Source: Jiella marina (GTDB taxonomy: Bacteria; Pseudomonadota; Alphaproteobacteria; Rhizobiales; Rhizobiaceae). From it: a stretch of DNA of 64,000 nucleotides. The notes below the pieces were generated by a model. That model saw nothing but the letters and a program-made list of their open reading frames with translations. It was not told where the DNA came from and made no database searches. Positions 61,736 through 64,000 of the stretch are shown here, in pieces (positions within the stretch are counted from its first letter, which is position 1; every line of letters starts with the position of its first letter). The position numbers and the translations under genes are program-made. The DNA lies in contig NZ_JAKQZG010000015.1 of NCBI RefSeq assembly GCF_024359545.1, positions 1 to 64,000 on the forward strand, written 5' to 3'.

Positions 61736-62914
61736 ATGCGCCAGGCCCTCGCCACTTCGATCGAGTCGCGCGCGACTCCCGAACCGGGGCCAACGCCGAG
61801 GGTTCGGACCGCTACTCCCGCCGATCTCGATCAGCTCGTCGCCCTCGAAAACGCGGTCTTCACGAGCGACCGCATCTCCCGTCGCTCCTTCCGCAATCTG
61901 ATCGGTGCTTCCAGCGCGCTGATTCTCGTCGTGGAAGACCCCGCCTGCGTGTCGAAGGATGCGACGGAGGTGCTCGGATATGCGGCCTTGTTGTTTCGCC
62001 GCGGAACCGGTCTTGCCCGGCTTTATTCGCTGGCCGTCGCGCCGCAGGCTGCGGGCCGGGGGATAGGGCGGAGCCTGCTCGACGCGGCCGAGGCGGCGGC
62101 CTTCGACTGCGACCGCATCCTCTTGCGGCTGGAAGTCCGGGAGGACAACACCCGGGCGATCGGCCTTTATCGTGCAGCCGGCTACCGGCCGATCGGACGC
62201 TATCTCGATTATTACGCCGATCACATGCCGGCGCTCCGCTTTGAAAAGACTCTGCGCGGCTCGCGCCCGTTCGAGACGGGCGTGCCCTATTACGAGCAGA
62301 CGACCGACTTCACCTGCGGCGCCTGCTGCCTGATGATGGCGATGGCCCGTGACCTGCCGGACTTCGAGTTGGATCCGGTGATGGAGATCCGGCTTTGGCG
62401 CGAGGCGACGACCGTCTTCATGATGTCGGGGCCCGGGGGATGCGACCCATACGGCCTCGCCGTGACCGCCTATGAATTTGGGCTCGACGCGGCAATTCAC
62501 GTCTCCCATGCAGGCGATCTGTTTCTCGACAGCGTGCGCAGCGTCGAGAAGCAGAAGGTCATGGCGCTCGCCCAGGAGGATTTTCGCCGCCGGGCGGCGC
62601 GCTACGCGATTCCCGTTGTCGTCTCGCCGTTCTCGCTGGACGATCTGCGCCGACAGATCGCCGCTGGCGGCACGGCGATCGTCCTCGTCTCCGGCTACCA
62701 GATGTTCTCCAAGAAGGTGCCGCATTGGGTGCTCGTCCATGGCGACGACGGGCGCCATCTGATCGTCCATGATCCATGGGTGGCGGACGAGCGCGGCGAA
62801 TCGATCGCCGATGCGGCCTATCTTCCCGTTCCCTACGAGACCTTCGACAGAATGGCCCGCTTCGGCAAGGCGGGCCTGAGGGCGGCGGTCATGTTGTCCA
62901 AGCGTCGGAGCTGA
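61736..62914 (+). CDS. GNAT acetyltransferase fused to a C39-like peptidase
   Basis: This 392-residue protein joins an N-terminal GNAT domain (about residues 22-170, acetyl-CoA loop VAPQAAGRGIGRSLLDAAE) to a C39-like cysteine-peptidase domain (about 185-385). The peptidase has the nucleophile in TTDFTCGACCLMMAMA, a histidine in PHWVLVHGDDGRHL and an aspartate in IVHDPW, so both domains look catalytically complete. It precedes the ATP-grasp gene by nine bases. Such fusions occur in gene pairs thought to make or modify peptides. The substrate is not known. Confidence 0.88.
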   Translation: MRQALATSIESRATPEPGPTPRVRTATPADLDQLVALENAVFTSDRISRRSFRNLIGASSALILVVEDPACVSKDATEVLGYAALLFRRGTGLARLYSLAVAPQAAGRGIGRSLLDAAEAAAFDCDRILLRLEVREDNTRAIGLYRAAGYRPIGRYLDYYADHMPALRFEKTLRGSRPFETGVPYYEQTTDFTCGACCLMMAMARDLPDFELDPVMEIRLWREATTVFMMSGPGGCDPYGLAVTAYEFGLDAAIHVSHAGDLFLDSVRSVEKQKVMALAQEDFRRRAARYAIPVVVSPFSLDDLRRQIAAGGTAIVLVSGYQMFSKKVPHWVLVHGDDGRHLIVHDPWVADERGESIADAAYLPVPYETFDRMARFGKAGLRAAVMLSKRRS

Positions 62915-62923
62915 ATCGTCGTC

Positions 62924-64000
62924 ATGTCCCAGTGGGTTGTCCTCGTCGGGCGATCGTCCGAACTCGACAATGGCGCGACGCCGCACAAGGTGATGACGTG
63001 CCGCGACTATCTCGCACGGCCCGCTCTGTTTCGCGGGCAGCGGCCGAAGATCATCAACCTGTCCCGCTCCTACGCGTATCAGAGCCGTGCCTATTACGCT
63101 TCGCTTCTAGCCGAGGCGCGGGGTCATCGGATCATTCCTTCGGTCGAGACGATGATCGACCTGTCGGAGAAGAAGCTCTACGAGAACGCCCTGCCGGAAC
63201 TCGACGCTGCGCTTCGCAAGGCGACGGAGAAGGGCGAACGACCGGCCTCGCCGATCCGGGTCTATTTCGGCTATGTCGAGGACCCGCGGCTCGAACGCTT
63301 CGCCAAGCTGGTGTTCGACTGGTTTCGCGCCCCGGCCTTGGAAGTCCATCTGGAGCCGGCCGCATCGCCCCTGATCATTCGGCGGATCGCCTTCGCTCCG
63401 CTCGGCAAGCTGGACGACGCCGAGATGCGGCGCCTCAACAGCGCGATGGAGCGCTACACGGCGCGTGAATGGCGGGCTGCAAAGACCAAGACGCCGGCGA
63501 AATATGCTTTTGCGACGCTCTACGATCCCCGCGAGGAATTGCCGCCGTCCTCCGTCGATACGCTGAAGCACTGGGCGCGGGTGGCTGCAAGGCTCGGAGT
63601 CGATGTCGAGCCGATCACCCGCAAGGACTTGCCGCGCCTTGCCAATTTCGACGCGCTGTTCATTCGCGAGACGACGTCGATCTCGAACCACACCTATCGT
63701 TTCGCAAGGCGCGCGATGCAGGAGGGGATGCCGGTCATCGACGACCCGATCTCGATGATCCGCTGCACGAACAAGGTCTATCTCAACGAGCTGATGGCGG
63801 CGAACGGGGTCGCCTGTCCGCCGAGCGTCATGATCGCCGGGCGTGAGGACTTCAGGAAAGCGGCCGACGTGCTGGGTTTCCCGATGGTCCTGAAGATCCC
63901 GGACGGGTCCTTCTCGCGCGGGGTGAAGAAGGTCGACGACTTTGCCGGCCTCGAGAAACTCGCCAGTGCCTGGCTGGAGGACAGCGACCTTCTCATTGCC
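62924..64000 (+). CDS. RimK-family ATP-grasp protein with RLAN domain, cut by right edge
   Basis: The reading frame is open for 359 codons to the end of the window. It begins MSQWVVLVGRSSELDNGATP and carries an N-terminal domain of about 230 residues of the RLAN type that precedes RimK-like ATP-grasp proteins, with VMTCRDYLARPALFRGQRPKIINLSRSYAYQSRAYYASLLAEARGHRIIPS. The ATP-grasp core starts near residue 260 (MIRCTNKVYLNELMAANGVACPPSVMI, VLKIPDGSFSRGVKKV). It probably forms amide bonds between a carboxylate and an amine, acting on the same substrate as the GNAT-C39 protein upstream. The last ATP-grasp motifs are outside the window. Confidence 0.87.
   Translation, partial: MSQWVVLVGRSSELDNGATPHKVMTCRDYLARPALFRGQRPKIINLSRSYAYQSRAYYASLLAEARGHRIIPSVETMIDLSEKKLYENALPELDAALRKATEKGERPASPIRVYFGYVEDPRLERFAKLVFDWFRAPALEVHLEPAASPLIIRRIAFAPLGKLDDAEMRRLNSAMERYTAREWRAAKTKTPAKYAFATLYDPREELPPSSVDTLKHWARVAARLGVDVEPITRKDLPRLANFDALFIRETTSISNHTYRFARRAMQEGMPVIDDPISMIRCTNKVYLNELMAANGVACPPSVMIAGREDFRKAADVLGFPMVLKIPDGSFSRGVKKVDDFAGLEKLASAWLEDSDLLIA

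Noticed and set aside
1-64000. CRISPR arrays, rRNA genes, riboswitches
   Set aside because: I saw no regularly spaced direct repeats, no rRNA sequence and no riboswitch core that I could support from the sequence.

Overview
The window is GC-rich chromosomal DNA of an alphaproteobacterium, most probably a Hyphomicrobiales (Rhizobiales) methylotroph. The evidence is a near-complete tetrahydromethanopterin (H4MPT) formaldehyde-oxidation locus, rhizobial-type palindromic intergenic repeats, TRAP transporters, a cisplatin-response-type ATP-dependent DNA ligase and DUF2336, DUF6460 and DUF2934 proteins. A family-level assignment is not justified from the sequence alone.

Layout. 1-7731 is the right part of an integrated element. 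It has an AT-rich left side with the 5' end of a small helix-turn-helix gene, a serine recombinase, a two-gene cargo of unknown function (a four-helix membrane protein plus a 775-residue soluble protein with overlapping reading frames), and a tyrosine integrase beside the 3' end of a tRNA-Ile2(CAU) gene, the likely attachment site. The left end of the element lies outside the window. 8256-14198 carries lolA, a haloacetate dehalogenase, xthA, a DUF2235 hydrolase, a cyclic-nucleotide-binding protein, an OmpR-type response regulator and an L,D-transpeptidase. 14375-21398 has a YdeP/Fdh4A-like molybdopterin oxidoreductase and a GntR-TRAP-RpiB uptake locus that is interrupted by an inverted repeat. 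21445-30976 holds DNA repair and housekeeping genes: the ligase with an in-frame palindromic insertion, a DnaQ-like exonuclease, patatin, hisI, folE, an IscU-like scaffold, an MNT-HEPN toxin-antitoxin pair, yidD and thrS. 31162-37617 holds a secreted protein, a nitroreductase, a flavin reductase, an MHYT-GGDEF-EAL protein and a DUF2336 protein.

37736-50418 contains the C1 locus after nadK. One divergent arm runs leftward: beta-RFAP synthase, mtdB, orf5, mch, orf7, orf9, fae. The other runs rightward: pcd, fhcB, fhcA, fhcD, fhcC. Together these encode the steps from formaldehyde condensation to formate release and part of the cofactor synthesis. The Fdh4A-like protein 22 kb away could oxidise the formate. 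No methanol dehydrogenase, serine-cycle gene or mtdA/fch is in the window.

50604-64000 holds small proteins, a thioredoxin-like protein, gph, a TadD-like lipoprotein, an M17 aminopeptidase next to an SH3-NlpC/P60 protein, a ThDP enzyme with an SDR, a cheW/soluble chemoreceptor pair, and a GNAT-C39 fusion followed by a RimK-family ATP-grasp gene cut by the right edge. The best candidates for undescribed biology are the two-gene island cargo (2229-5676) and the GNAT-peptidase/ATP-grasp pair (61736-64000).
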